This document shows positions 55,481-63,790 of a stretch of 64,000 bases of DNA, one piece after another. Source of the stretch: Oscillatoriales cyanobacterium (GTDB lineage: Bacteria > Cyanobacteriota > Cyanobacteriia > Cyanobacteriales > Microcoleaceae). Positions within the stretch are counted from its first letter, which is position 1. Each line of letters starts with the position of its first letter. The stretch covers positions 1 through 64,000 of the forward strand of contig REAP01000009.1 of NCBI GenBank assembly GCA_004294385.1. The letters run 5' to 3'. The translations under genes and the position numbers were made by a program. The notes beneath the pieces were generated by a model that worked only from the letters and a program-made list of their open reading frames with translations, was not told the origin of the DNA and made no database searches.

Positions 55481-56731
55481 GCCGATATCGGCGTGTTCGT
55501 GGTAGCCGCATTCAGTGCAGATGAACTTTTCACCATCTCTATTAGACTTGTCGATGTGACCGCAATTCCGACATTCTTGACTGGAGTATTTGGGGTTAAC
55601 CTTGATTACAACCTTTCCTTGCTTTGCAGCGAGATACTCGATCTTCAAAATTAAGTCTGCCCAACTTGCATCAGAGATAGAACGGTTTAAACCTCTCTTC
55701 CTTGATTGCCCATTTTTCAGAAATCTACCTGTTTTTTCGTCAACCTTCACTCGACATCGGCGCATCATGCCGGAAATGTTCAAGTCCTCTAGAGCAATCG
55801 CGTCAACGTTACGTGACACAATTTTATTGGCAACTTTCCATTGGTAAGCTTGGCGCTTATCGCTAATTTTCTGGTGGAAAAGTCCTAATTTTTTAGCAGC
55901 TTTTTTGCGGTTTTTACTGCCCTTTGCTTTTCGACTAACCCGTCTCTGCCTAATTTTTAGAGTGCGCTTAGCTTTTTTAGTGGTTGAAAACTTGGGATTT
56001 TCAATTTGAGATCCATCTGATAGATGGACTAATTTGGTAATTCCCATATCGCAGCCAATTACTTTGATGACATCTCTGAGAGGTTTTCTCGTAGGGTCGG
56101 AGACAGATTTGTCCTCAATACGGACGGATATGTACCAGCCATTCTGTCGCCTCTTTACCGCGCAAGCTTTAATAGTAAAGCCATTAGGAATTGGGCGCGA
56201 GCTGTAAAAACGCATCCAACCTAACTTGGGTAAGTAGATTTTACTACCCTGTATTTTTACTCCCATCACGAATGTAAAGGAAGTGAAATTGCTGCGGTTT
56301 TTGAATTTAGGAAAGCCACGCCCGTCGAAGAAATTCTTGTAGGCAGTGTCCAGTCGTTTGACGTTTTGCTGTAGAACTGTCGAGTCTATCCCGGCAAACC
56401 AGGGTCTAGCTGCTTTCAATTCAGGCAAAGCGGTAATTTGAATGTCGCCTGGGTTGCGCCGAGGGTTTTTAATTTTCCCGTCTTTATTTGTTTTGCCTAT
56501 TTTCCAAGGTTCCCCAGTGGCACCATTCTTGCTAACACAACTGGTCAATGGACAGGCTTCACTTTGCGTCCTGATCTGGCAATAGTTTCCTTGAATGAAC
56601 TGTTGACTATATTGAGTGATTCTGTCGTTGAGGCACCAATTGTAATGGCTTCGCAACATATCCACCCAATTGGATATTCTTAATTCTTGTGTTTGATTTG
56701 GACGTAACTTGTAGACATAGTTTGTTAACAA
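55406..56731 (-). CDS. tnpB: TnpB, RNA-guided nuclease of an IS200/IS605 element
   Basis: A 441-residue full-length TnpB. The helical N-terminal domain starts LTNYVYKLRPNQTQELRIS. The RuvC residues are Asp in IGCDMGITKLV, Glu in AIALEDLNISGMM and Asp in EHADIGAAKTI. The zinc ribbon is CRNCGH...CTECGY. It is therefore intact and probably active as a programmable nuclease that helps keep the element. It begins with TTG preceded by AAGGAGGAG at six bases. The relation to Cas12 is ancestral only. Transposition itself needs a TnpA from elsewhere. Confidence 0.95.
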   Translation of the reverse strand: MLTNYVYKLRPNQTQELRISNWVDMLRSHYNWCLNDRITQYSQQFIQGNYCQIRTQSEACPLTSCVSKNGATGEPWKIGKTNKDGKIKNPRRNPGDIQITALPELKAARPWFAGIDSTVLQQNVKRLDTAYKNFFDGRGFPKFKNRSNFTSFTFVMGVKIQGSKIYLPKLGWMRFYSSRPIPNGFTIKACAVKRRQNGWYISVRIEDKSVSDPTRKPLRDVIKVIGCDMGITKLVHLSDGSQIENPKFSTTKKAKRTLKIRQRRVSRKAKGSKNRKKAAKKLGLFHQKISDKRQAYQWKVANKIVSRNVDAIALEDLNISGMMRRCRVKVDEKTGRFLKNGQSRKRGLNRSISDASWADLILKIEYLAAKQGKVVIKVNPKYSSQECRNCGHIDKSNRDGEKFICTECGYHEHADIGAAKTICDRALNLVRGDSAKPGVRA

Positions 56732-56837
56732 GTTAAACTCCTCCTTTTTGAGCTACTATCAATGTACAGTAAAACACTGTTATATCTAATTTTTTTTACA
56801 TATCTTTATGAGAAAGATTCAATGTTTTTACTTTTGC

Positions 56838-56872
56838 TAAAAAAGCCGTCCTATAAGGACGGGGTTTTAGAC
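56838..56872. repeat. Left-end hairpin of the TnpB element
   Basis: AAAGCCGTCC TATA GGACGGGGTTTT gives a hairpin stem GCCGTCC-GGACGG. The same structure, GTCTAAAGCCCCCTCC with AGGACGGC, is in the remnant at 2.0 kb. Confidence 0.75.
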
Positions 56873-56975
56873 CCATTTTTTATGATAATTATTCCGATCC
56901 AACCGGATTTGATATAATACCAATGAGCATTATTCCTTCTTCCTTCTTCCTTCTTCCTTCTACTTACTAATTACG

Positions 56976-57599
56976 ATGTCTTTGAAATTTATTAAGATTC
57001 CATCAACAACCGATCGCAAACCAGTCGCTTTGATTGTCTGTTTGCACGGATGGGGAGCCAATGCTCGCGATTTGACCTCTTTGGCGCCCGCCTTCAATTT
57101 ACCAGATTATCAGTTTGTGTTTCCCGATGCCCCATTTCCCCATCCTCAAGTACCGGGGGGCAAAATGTGGTATGACCTCCAAGGTAATGACTCGAAGGGA
57201 TTGCTAGAAAGTCGGCAATTAGTGCAGGAATTTTTGTTGTCCTTAGAAAGCAGCACTGGTGTGCCTTTGTCTAGGACAATTTTAGGGGGCTTTTCTCAAG
57301 GTGGAGCGATGACTCTGGATGTGGGATTAACTTTGCCTCTGGGAGGTTTAATTTGTTTGAGCGGTTATTTACACTCGATGTCACCAGTTGCTGGTAGTGT
57401 TTTGCCACCAGTTTTGATCGTACATGGTACTCAAGATAGTGTTGTCCCGGTGAGTGCGGCAGTCCGCGCGCGTGATAGTTTCACTGCTTGGGGAGCATCA
57501 GTGCAGTATCATGAATTTCCGATGGGACACGAGATTCAACCGGAAGTTGTAGATCTAATGCGAAGTTTTGTTGTAGAAACTGTGTCGAAATCTGATTAA
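56976..57599 (+). CDS. Carboxylesterase/phospholipase family hydrolase
   Basis: A 207-residue alpha/beta hydrolase. The nucleophile is Ser in LGGFSQGGAM (near 110), the acid Asp in VHGTQDSVVPV (near 158) and the base His in EFPMGHEI (near 188). LIVCLHGWGANARDL supplies the oxyanion part. It belongs to the Est/YpfH-like group of small soluble esterases; the natural ester is unknown. Start and size match. It sits just upstream of the DUF2555 gene on the same strand with a 45-bp gap. Confidence 0.92.
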   Translation: MSLKFIKIPSTTDRKPVALIVCLHGWGANARDLTSLAPAFNLPDYQFVFPDAPFPHPQVPGGKMWYDLQGNDSKGLLESRQLVQEFLLSLESSTGVPLSRTILGGFSQGGAMTLDVGLTLPLGGLICLSGYLHSMSPVAGSVLPPVLIVHGTQDSVVPVSAAVRARDSFTAWGASVQYHEFPMGHEIQPEVVDLMRSFVVETVSKSD

Positions 57600-57644
57600 A
57601 GGTTTAGGATATAGTGTGGCGGAAGTCTAGGGCAGGGGCAAAAA

Positions 57645-57863
57645 ATGAAAACTTTAACTAAAGCATCAGCATCGCGCGATATTGCTGTACTTACTTCGGA
57701 GGATGTGGCAGAATTGGCCGATCGCCTGGAAGTAGACGATTACACAGATCCTTTTGAGGGATTGAATGATTGGCATTTATTGCGATCGCTCGCGTTTCAG
57801 CGTCCAGAGATGGTAGAGCCTTATCTTCACCTTCTGGACATGGAAGCCTACGACGAAGCATAG
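57645..57863 (+). CDS. DUF2555 protein
   Basis: A 72-residue protein of a cyanobacterial family of unknown function (DUF2555), with the distinctive VAELADRLEVDDYTDPFEGL and DWHLLRSLAFQRPEMVEPYLH segments. It is acidic, without membrane segments. The neighbour upstream on the strand is an esterase; co-transcription is possible. AGGGGCA is near the ATG as a weak RBS. Confidence 0.85.
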   Translation: MKTLTKASASRDIAVLTSEDVAELADRLEVDDYTDPFEGLNDWHLLRSLAFQRPEMVEPYLHLLDMEAYDEA

Positions 57864-57916
57864 CCTGGAAAATAGCCAAAATTTCAGCAAATTTTAGGAG
57901 AAAGATTTATTATCCC

Positions 57917-58188
57917 CGTAGGGACACGGCAGTGCCCATAGGTGTCAACTTAAGGTAGAACCAATAGTCCGACAGGGGTTGAAACCCCTGTCTCATAGCG
58001 AAAGTCCTCTCAAAGAGGACTGAAGAATTAGTTGATATGTATTGGTTTCAGGCAAATCTTTAGTCGGTTTCAACCGACTTTAGCTATTAGACAGGGGTTT
58101 CAACCCCTGGCGGATTTGCGGGCCCACAGACAGACTTGGCAGGCTTTCAGGCTTAAGTTGACACCAATGGGCAGTGCCGTGCCCCTAC
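57917..58188. repeat. Composite TIR repeat, copy E (most complete)
   Basis: Terminal inverted repeats GTAGGGACACGGCAGTGCCC (with ATAGGTGTCAACTTAAG) and CTTAAGTTGACACCAATGGG (with CAGTGCCGTGCCCCTAC) are about 37 bp long. Inside are ACAGGGGTTGAAACCCCTGT, AGTCCTCTCAAAGAGGACT, AGTCGGTTTCAACCGACT and ACAGGGGTTTCAACCCCTG. There is no reading frame. It separates the DUF2555 gene from coaBC. Confidence 0.88.
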
Positions 58189-58227
58189 AATAACTCACTT
58201 TTCTCCTAATTTTTTTATTCAAAACAA

Positions 58228-59427
58228 ATGAATGGCAGACGAGTTTTAATTGGCGTTAGTGGTGGGATTGCGGCTTATAAAGTTTGTGAAGTAGTTTCAA
58301 CTTTAGCTCAGGCTGGAGTTGAAGTAAGGGCGATTCTGACTGATGCGGCGGGGGAGTTTGTGACTCCTTTGACTTTTGCTACTCTCTGTCGCCTGGGTGC
58401 TTTTACTGACAAAGATTTCTGGGAACCAAGTCATGGCCGCCCTCTGCATATTCTATTGGGAGAATGGGCGGAAGTTTTTGTGATTGCTCCTCTGACGGCG
58501 AATACTTTGGCTAAGTTGGCTGGGGGTTTTGCTGATAATTTACTGACAAATACGGTGTTGGCTTCTCAGTGCCCAATTCTGTTGGCACCGGCGATGAATA
58601 CGGATATGTGGGAACAGTCGGCGGTGCAGCGAAATTGGCGAGAAGTATTGACAGATGGGCGATATCATGCTATGTCGCCTGGGTCGGGAATGCTGGCTTG
58701 CGATCGCGTGGGTGCGGGCCGGATGGCTGAACCGAGTGATATTTTGGCGCTGATAGAGTCGTTGTTGTATACGAAGGGCGATCGAGATTTAGCTGGAAAA
58801 CGGGTGTTAATCAGTGCGGGAGGAACGCGGGAATACTTCGATCCTGTGCGGTTTATCGGCAATCCTTCGAGTGGCAAAATGGGAATTGCTTTGGCGCGGG
58901 CGGCATTGCATCGAGGTGCGATCGTCACTTTGGTACATAGTATCATCGGTGAAGTGTCGTTGTCTGGTGTTAGCTCGATCGCCCTGACGAGTGCAGCCGA
59001 AATGCGACAGGCGATGCTGGAATGTTTTCACCATGCAGATTTGACGGTGATGGCTGCGGCGGTAGCGGATGTGAAACCGACTGATTATCATAGTCAGAAA
59101 TTGCCGAAGCGATCGCTCCCCGATGCTTTAGAGTTGACACAGGTACCGGATATTTTGGCCGAGTTGGGAAACTTGAAACAGTCGCATCAAAAACTGATCG
59201 GGTTTGCAGCACAAACTGGCGATATTGTCAAGCCAGCTCTGGAGAAATTGCGATCGAAGAAACTGGATGTAATTGCGGCAAATGCGATCGACAAAATAGG
59301 TTCAGGTTTCAGCAGTGATACCAATCAAGCAGTATTGATTAATGCCGCAGGAAAGCAAGTAGAAATCCCATCTTGCAGTAAATTAGAAATGGCTCATCGA
59401 TTGTTTGATTTTGCGATGGAAGGGTGA
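58228..59427 (+). CDS. coaBC: CoaBC, phosphopantothenoylcysteine synthetase/decarboxylase
   Basis: A 399-residue bifunctional enzyme of coenzyme A synthesis. CoaC (1-190): flavoprotein motifs [20 protein letters not shown] and the [17 protein letters not shown] loop containing the Cys. CoaB (190-399): [20 protein letters not shown], then [13 protein letters not shown] and the Lys-rich SQKLPK loop. It condenses phosphopantothenate with cysteine, then decarboxylates. Length and start are as expected. A composite TIR repeat lies just upstream, ending 40 bp from the ATG. Confidence 0.96.
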   Translation: MNGRRVLIGVSGGIAAYKVCEVVSTLAQAGVEVRAILTDAAGEFVTPLTFATLCRLGAFTDKDFWEPSHGRPLHILLGEWAEVFVIAPLTANTLAKLAGGFADNLLTNTVLASQCPILLAPAMNTDMWEQSAVQRNWREVLTDGRYHAMSPGSGMLACDRVGAGRMAEPSDILALIESLLYTKGDRDLAGKRVLISAGGTREYFDPVRFIGNPSSGKMGIALARAALHRGAIVTLVHSIIGEVSLSGVSSIALTSAAEMRQAMLECFHHADLTVMAAAVADVKPTDYHSQKLPKRSLPDALELTQVPDILAELGNLKQSHQKLIGFAAQTGDIVKPALEKLRSKKLDVIAANAIDKIGSGFSSDTNQAVLINAAGKQVEIPSCSKLEMAHRLFDFAMEG

Positions 59428-59443
59428 ATATGCGACTTATTCA

Positions 59444-59833
59444 TTAACTTGCATTAGCTGGTTCCGGGGATAATTGTGATTCCTCAATCTGCGTTAATTC
59501 CGAGTCCGGGCGCAACTCACTATCTTCCACAATAATTCCTAGTTTAAATCCTAATGCTTCGAGCAATTCTACAAAACTGTAAATTTCCAAACCTGCACTT
59601 GCTGTCAGCATTTGGTCAAGCTTTTCGTGATGGTCTTTTGCCGAATCAGAAAGAGCATTCATCCTGATTCGAGCCTCAATGACATTTCTGATGGCATTTC
59701 TCAGGAGTGCGGGTTCAGGGTCTTTTTCTTCCAAAATAGCCCCGATGTAACCAGCAGCTTCTTCAGCCTCTTTGAGAGATTCAATTAGATACTCGCGGTA
59801 GCTATGACTTGTCGGTGCTTTCACGTCTTTCAT
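59444..59833 (-). CDS. Antitoxin of tandem toxin-antitoxin unit 1
   Basis: A 129-residue protein (SHSYREYLIESLKEAEEAAG, YIGAILEEKDPEPALLRNAI) with the helical EIYSFVELLEALGFKLGIIVEDS section. It is a HTH-antitoxin-like protein (addiction module antidote group). Its start lies within the toxin gene, overlapping by 32 bp, and the order is toxin first as in HigBA. It is about 75 per cent identical by eye to the copy at 60154-60531. It has an acidic/Pro-rich tail beyond the repeat-shared end. Confidence 0.82.
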   Translation of the reverse strand: MKDVKAPTSHSYREYLIESLKEAEEAAGYIGAILEEKDPEPALLRNAIRNVIEARIRMNALSDSAKDHHEKLDQMLTASAGLEIYSFVELLEALGFKLGIIVEDSELRPDSELTQIEESQLSPEPANAS

Positions 59834-60149
59834 AATCTTTCCAGTATGCTATGGCTTGTCGAATATCTTGTTCTTGAGTGCTTTTATCTCCGGCTACCAG
59901 GATGACCACTACTGTCAACCCAACTTGTCCGAAGTAGACGCGGTAGCCTGGGCCATAATTAATTCTGAGCTCAAAAACTCCTTCTCCTACTGACTTGATA
60001 TCTCCGAGATTACCTTGTTGAACTCGGTCAAGCCTAGACTTGATTCTAACTCTGACATTCCGATCGCGGACGGAATCAAGCCACTCGTCGAAAGGAAATT
60101 TGCCATCTGATGTACCGTAACTTGTAATTTCCCTCGGTTGTACTTCCAT
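59802..60149 (-). CDS. RelE/HigB-type toxin of tandem unit 1
   Basis: A 115-residue toxin of the phage-Gp49-like/addiction module killer group: PFDEWLDSVRDRNVRVRIKS, RLDRVQQGNLGDIKSVGEGV, FELRINYGPGYRVYFGQ with the conserved Arg and Tyr, and the final KSTQEQDIRQAIAYWKDY. It should cleave mRNA on the ribosome. ATG 60149 is chosen over an earlier one since the family begins MEVQPREI. It starts 4 bases after the stop of antitoxin 2, so all four genes are one operon. Confidence 0.88.
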   Translation of the reverse strand: MEVQPREITSYGTSDGKFPFDEWLDSVRDRNVRVRIKSRLDRVQQGNLGDIKSVGEGVFELRINYGPGYRVYFGQVGLTVVVILVAGDKSTQEQDIRQAIAYWKDYERRESTDKS

Positions 60150-60153
60150 GATT

Positions 60154-60531
60154 TTATCGCACTTGCTCGGCAATTTCTATCATAGGGCGATCGGGAGTAT
60201 ATTCAGGGCGCAACTCACTATCTTCCACAGTAATTCCTAGTTTAAATCCTAATGCTTCGAGCAATTCTACAAAACTGTAAATTTCCAAACCTGCACTTGC
60301 TGTCAGCATTTGGTCAAGCTTTTCATGATGCTGCTTAGCCGAAGCAGAAAGAGCATTCATCCTGATTCGAGCCTCAATTACCTTTCTAATTGCATTTCTA
60401 AGCAGTTCAGGTTCAGGATCTTTTTCTTCTAAGATAGCGCCGATAAAGTCACCAGCGTGTTCTGTATCTTTGAGAGATTCAATTAAGGACTCGCGGTAGC
60501 TATCGCTGCTAGGCATTTTCATTTCTTTCAT
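60154..60531 (-). CDS. Antitoxin of tandem unit 2
   Basis: A 125-residue paralogue of the antitoxin at 59444-59833, beginning MKEMKMPSSDSYRESL to align with MKDVKAPTSHSYREYL. It ends DRPMIEIAEQVR. The frame opens at 60609, but the alignment places the start at 60531. It overlaps its toxin by 23 bp. Codon and sequence similarity to unit 1 shows a recent duplication. Confidence 0.82.
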   Translation of the reverse strand: MKEMKMPSSDSYRESLIESLKDTEHAGDFIGAILEEKDPEPELLRNAIRKVIEARIRMNALSASAKQHHEKLDQMLTASAGLEIYSFVELLEALGFKLGITVEDSELRPEYTPDRPMIEIAEQVR

Positions 60532-60847
60532 AGTCGGCCGAATACTCCTTCGCTTTGAGAATATCTTGTTCTTGGGTACTTTTATCCCCACTACAGAGGA
60601 GAAGCACAATTGTCGCTCCTATTTGTCTAAAATAAATCCGGTAGCCAGGGCCGTAGTTAATCCTGAGTTCACAGACACCATCTCCGACTGACTTATAAAC
60701 TCCGAAATTGCCTAGACTAACTCGCTCAAGCCTTGCATCAACCTTAACTTGGGCTTTGCCATCTCGTAGGCCATAGTACCACTCTAAGAAAGGAATCCTG
60801 CCATCGGGTCGGATGTAACGTCGAATTTCCTTGGGTTGTACTTCCAT
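60509..60847 (-). CDS. RelE/HigB-type toxin of tandem unit 2
   Basis: A 112-residue paralogue of the unit 1 toxin: MEVQPKEIRRYIRPDGRIPF, LEWYYGLRDGKAQVKVDA, CELRINYGPGYRIYFRQIG and KSTQEQDILKAKEYSADY. Core residues are retained. It is the first intact gene of the operon, read from about 60.85 kb. It is preceded by pieces of further antitoxin copies. Confidence 0.88.
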   Translation of the reverse strand: MEVQPKEIRRYIRPDGRIPFLEWYYGLRDGKAQVKVDARLERVSLGNFGVYKSVGDGVCELRINYGPGYRIYFRQIGATIVLLLCSGDKSTQEQDILKAKEYSADYERNENA

Positions 60848-60850
60848 GAT

Positions 60851-60945
60851 TTTATCGTATTTGTTCGGCAATTTCTATCCTAGGGCGATCGGCAGTACAT
60901 TCAAACGAAATATCTTCCACAGTAATTCCTAGTTTAAATCCTAAT
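60851..60945 (-). pseudogene. Truncated third antitoxin copy
   Basis: Reading the minus strand, this gives LGFKLGITVEDISFECTADR and then PRIEIAEQIR with stop, which are the last thirty residues of the antitoxin family, and keeps the exact TAAAATCATGGAAGTACAA junction to the next toxin. The rest of the gene is missing. Confidence 0.85.
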
Positions 60946-60976
60946 TTCTATCCTAGGGCGATCGGCACTGCATTAA
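60946..60976 (-). pseudogene. Fourth antitoxin fragment
   Basis: A second, even shorter repeat of the GCCGATCGCCCTAGGATAG stretch (codes ADRPRIEI) is directly fused upstream of the third copy. It shows that the array once had at least four units. Confidence 0.7.
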
Positions 60977-61071
60977 GTAGGCAAATCATACTTAAGACAG
61001 AGGCATTCGATTGACAAAATAGTAAACCTTATTTTAGGAAACCAAGTTTAAATCAAACAGGGTATTGCTAA

Positions 61072-61446
61072 ATGAATTTAAAGTCGATCGCACAAACCAA
61101 TCTACTATTCGGCAGTCTGATAATTAGCCTCGGATTGCCAGCACTTCCAGCAGCAGCGGCATCAGTTACCGATGCCCAAGTCTCCGCACTCGTAGAAGCA
61201 CTGCGACAAGCGGCGCCACCACAATTTGAAGCTGATGCAACAAAAGCCAAATCAATTGTTACCTGTATCGTGGGCGATTTGCTACGCGATGAATACAAAG
61301 CTAGTGGTAACAATGAAACAGCCGCTATCCGCCGCGCCGCTTGTTGGTGGATGACAGGAGAATCCGCAGCTTGCAAAACTGGTGCAACTGCTACTTTTGC
61401 CGACAAAGTTGTCAGCGTTTATCAACAGCAGCAGCCGAAAAAGTAA
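61072..61446 (+). CDS. Exported hypothetical protein, 124 aa
   Basis: A protein with a signal peptide (LLFGSLIISLGLPALPAAAA, cut near residue 30). The mature domain (VTDAQVSALVEALRQAAPP, YKASGNNETAAIRRAACWWMTG) has three Cys and is helical. It has no known family name to me, though related short exported cyanobacterial proteins have the same INxxC/WWxTG feature. A periplasmic function is inferred. Confidence 0.72.
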   Translation: MNLKSIAQTNLLFGSLIISLGLPALPAAAASVTDAQVSALVEALRQAAPPQFEADATKAKSIVTCIVGDLLRDEYKASGNNETAAIRRAACWWMTGESAACKTGATATFADKVVSVYQQQQPKK

Positions 61447-61479
61447 GGTTTGTGCTGCGGGATATCGATTTTTTTGACC

Positions 61480-61520
61480 GCAGACAGGGACAGATTAACG
61501 CAGATTAACGCAGATGAATT
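61480..61520. repeat. CAGATTAACGCAGATTAACGCAGAT repeat
   Basis: GACCGCAGACAGGGACAGATT then AACGCAGATTAACGCAGATG is a short repeat common in cyanobacterial genomes. It lies in the 257-bp gap after the exported protein gene, which otherwise holds no gene. Confidence 0.6.
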
Positions 61521-61668
61521 GCGATTTTTAGCAGAGGTGTAACCAATCCTATCGAGCCATCGGATGTAGGTTTTGGGCTGTGTAGCCTTCGGGCAAGTTA
61601 CGACCGAACTGTTCGATAGAGCAATGTAGGCCGCGCCAGTATTCAACTTAAATCTTGTACCCATCAAG

Positions 61669-61703
61669 AACTCAAGGAGAACCCGACAGGGTTCTCTTTG
61701 AGT
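61669..61703. terminator. Hairpin at the end of the DUF3800 gene
   Basis: AACTCAAGGAGAACCC and GGGTTCTCTTTGAGTT pair around GACA, directly after the stop codon of the minus-strand gene. No T-run follows, so it may be a stability element as much as a terminator. Confidence 0.6.
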
Positions 61704-62459
61704 TTATAGATGAGTAAATTTTCCTTTCCTTGATATGATTTTAGCTTCCAGTTTTGAAGCAATTTCTGGTTTGATGGAAAACACGTCATTATTCCCGCGT
61801 CCAGTTATCAGGCGACTAACTGTAAAAGCTAAAATATCAGCTAATTGGATAAAATAAGAACTGTGGGAATCACGAAAAACTACATCTTCAACGATGCCAC
61901 ATTCTGGATATTCAGACTGGATATCGAATTTCCGAAACCGCTCTCTGACCATTGTTCTAATATTTTTCTCTTGAGATGGATTGCGATCGAAATAGATTAG
62001 CCCATTCTGGGATTGTTTAGTGGCGCGAGATTTATCGTGGAGATAGTTCTCATAGACTGACAAAAATTCTCTCCATATTTCTTCGCTAAAAAGCTTCACA
62101 GATTTTTTATTTAATTGATTGTAACGATTTCTGAATTCATTTTTTGATCTGACAGTAGCGAATAGTTGAATTGGTGAGTCGCAAAGGATATTCACGATGC
62201 CTATGTAAATATCCTCCATATCGACTGGATTTGCCAATGAATTAAAAAAAGCTCCTCTGTGAGCAAAGAGGTCGGAGCCTTTTAATTCCTGAATTTTCAA
62301 GCCGTATCTTTGAGAAATTGATTGTCTAAAGTTTAGCATTATCCAAAACAATTCTTTGAGATAACTGGTCTCAATAGCTACTCCAGCCAGTATGTAAAAA
62401 TCAGTGCTTCCCTCCACCAAACCGTTATCGCCAGATTCATCCATGTATAAAAACTCCAT
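61704..62459 (-). CDS. DUF3800 protein
   Basis: A 251-residue protein from the preferred ATG, beginning MEFLYMDESGDNGLVEGSTD, which is the DUF3800 signature (DESG). The later EECGIVEDVVFRDS and HSSYFIQLADILAFTVSRL segments also contain the conserved Asp residues (ADxxA). The fold is RNase H-like, found near mobile elements and defence genes, but a function is not shown. Frame extends to 62510 with a poor start. It is 44 bp after a Rieske oxygenase gene on the same strand. Confidence 0.85.
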   Translation of the reverse strand: MEFLYMDESGDNGLVEGSTDFYILAGVAIETSYLKELFWIMLNFRQSISQRYGLKIQELKGSDLFAHRGAFFNSLANPVDMEDIYIGIVNILCDSPIQLFATVRSKNEFRNRYNQLNKKSVKLFSEEIWREFLSVYENYLHDKSRATKQSQNGLIYFDRNPSQEKNIRTMVRERFRKFDIQSEYPECGIVEDVVFRDSHSSYFIQLADILAFTVSRLITGRGNNDVFSIKPEIASKLEAKIISRKGKFTHL

Positions 62460-62503
62460 AACTTTATTCCAAAAAGAAAGAACTCCAGCGGTTACTCGGA
62501 ATC

Positions 62504-63589
62504 TTACCACTTTTCCGCCTGACTTCTCATCAACTTTTGTACACTGACTAAAGCTCGATTTAACTCATAATTTTTTCTTTCTGAATTTTGCAAAAAAGCT
62601 TGTTGTTCTTCCTCAATCATCAATACATCCTGCCGCACCAAACCATCCAATAACTTTTGAGCCGCACCGAAACAAATATCTTTAATAAACTTGCGAAACC
62701 ACACAGGCAATTTGTGTAGCCGCCAAAACGCATTCAATGAGGTAAAATGAATTAAATAAGCACGAGTTGCTGTCTCGCTGACCGGACAAACCAAACAGTA
62801 AATCTTAAAGTCATTGCCCAATGTTGAAACCCAGTGTGGGTAAACATAACTTACCTCCAAAGGTTCCGGGTGCAGTTGTCGCAAAGATTTAAAAAATAAT
62901 TGAGAAATTGACCAAATTTTATCTATTTTGTAATAGCTTTCTGCTTGGTAAAGAGCCGTTACCTGATGCTCATCTTCCTCTAAAGTATCTAGCACAGGAT
63001 TTGCCCAAGCTTGCCAATCATCGTGCAAGTGTCCGTGGTACATATCCATTAAATTTTCAATCAAAAATGAATGGTTTGCCTGACAGTCAATCACTGCAAC
63101 TGTGGCAATATAATTGAGATGTTCCCACTCTGGTAAACTCAATAAATTAATCTGTTCGGCTTTCGTTTCGTCGCCGGGAAATATCCAGATAAAACCAGAT
63201 TGTTCTTTGACTGGAAAGGAACGAATTTTGCAGTTAGGTAGCTTTTGATTGTCTGCTAAATAATCTACTTCTGCACATTCTCCCCTGGCATTCATTCGCC
63301 ATCCGTGATATGCACATTCGATCAGGTCGCCTTTAACTTTTCCGTGACTAAGTTTAACTTGCCGGTGTGGACATCTGTCTTCTAAAGCGTTGATTTTGCC
63401 TGTACTATCGCGGAATAGCACGATCGCACTATGCCAAATTATTACAGGTAATGGCTCAGTCTGTACCTCTGTACTGCGGGCGACAGTGTACCATTGATTG
63501 AGGTTAATACCCAACTGTCGAATGTGAGTTTTTTCGGTGCTTTGAGATGGAGATTTTGCGGAAATATTTTTCATTGAATTTTTTGGCAA
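62504..63589 (-). CDS. Rieske-type non-heme iron oxygenase
   Basis: A 361-residue oxygenase. The Rieske [2Fe-2S] cluster is held by CPHRQVKLSHGKVKGDLIEC then AYHGWRM (Cys-x-His ... Cys-x2-His). The mononuclear iron site is FLIENLMDMYHGHLHDDW (Asp/His/His). Members of this group include pheophorbide a oxygenase and cell-death suppressor-like proteins, usually acting on pigments or sterols in cyanobacteria; the substrate is unknown. An alternative start is the second Met at 63574. A membrane segment is not clear. Confidence 0.88.
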   Translation of the reverse strand: MPKNSMKNISAKSPSQSTEKTHIRQLGINLNQWYTVARSTEVQTEPLPVIIWHSAIVLFRDSTGKINALEDRCPHRQVKLSHGKVKGDLIECAYHGWRMNARGECAEVDYLADNQKLPNCKIRSFPVKEQSGFIWIFPGDETKAEQINLLSLPEWEHLNYIATVAVIDCQANHSFLIENLMDMYHGHLHDDWQAWANPVLDTLEEDEHQVTALYQAESYYKIDKIWSISQLFFKSLRQLHPEPLEVSYVYPHWVSTLGNDFKIYCLVCPVSETATRAYLIHFTSLNAFWRLHKLPVWFRKFIKDICFGAAQKLLDGLVRQDVLMIEEEQQAFLQNSERKNYELNRALVSVQKLMRSQAEKW

Positions 63590-63593
63590 AAAT

Positions 63594-63650
63594 AATGAGT
63601 TTTGAGTTAACTATAACTGATTAGTTAGTAACTCAAAACTCATTATTTTT
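63594..63650. terminator. GAGTTTTGAGTT hairpin
   Basis: AATGAGTTTTGAGTTA and TAACTCAAAACTCATT bracket 20 bases and are followed by ATTTTT on both strands. It could end the message of the small gene upstream (minus strand) before the Rieske gene. Confidence 0.6.
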
Positions 63651-63790
63651 CAAGTAGAGATGCACCCGAAAACTGTTATCTTATAATTATCTACTCTGAT
63701 TGTGATGCCGATCGCAATTTTAAAAATTAACCACTGGTCTGAAATAGCTCAAATCTCAAAAACATCAAACTAGCTAACGCACGAATTCAC

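Larger units (their letters stand above)
55283..56882 (-). mobile_element. TnpB-only IS element of the IS200/IS605 group
   Basis: An insertion sequence with only tnpB (IS1341-like; no Y1 transposase). Left end (minus-strand orientation) GGGTCTAAAACCCCGTCC then TTATAGGACGGCTTTT at about 56838-56872 is a hairpin. Right end ends in CTCGTGCCTTCAGGCCGAGG then AGTGTCAA at about 55283-55312, a subterminal hairpin. The element must have moved with a transposase supplied in trans. Boundaries are set by comparison to the remnant at 1994-2427, which shares the same end sequences. Confidence 0.8.

Noticed and set aside
55406..56731. Cas12-type effector
   Set aside because: Size, zinc ribbon and IS-type ends show it is TnpB.
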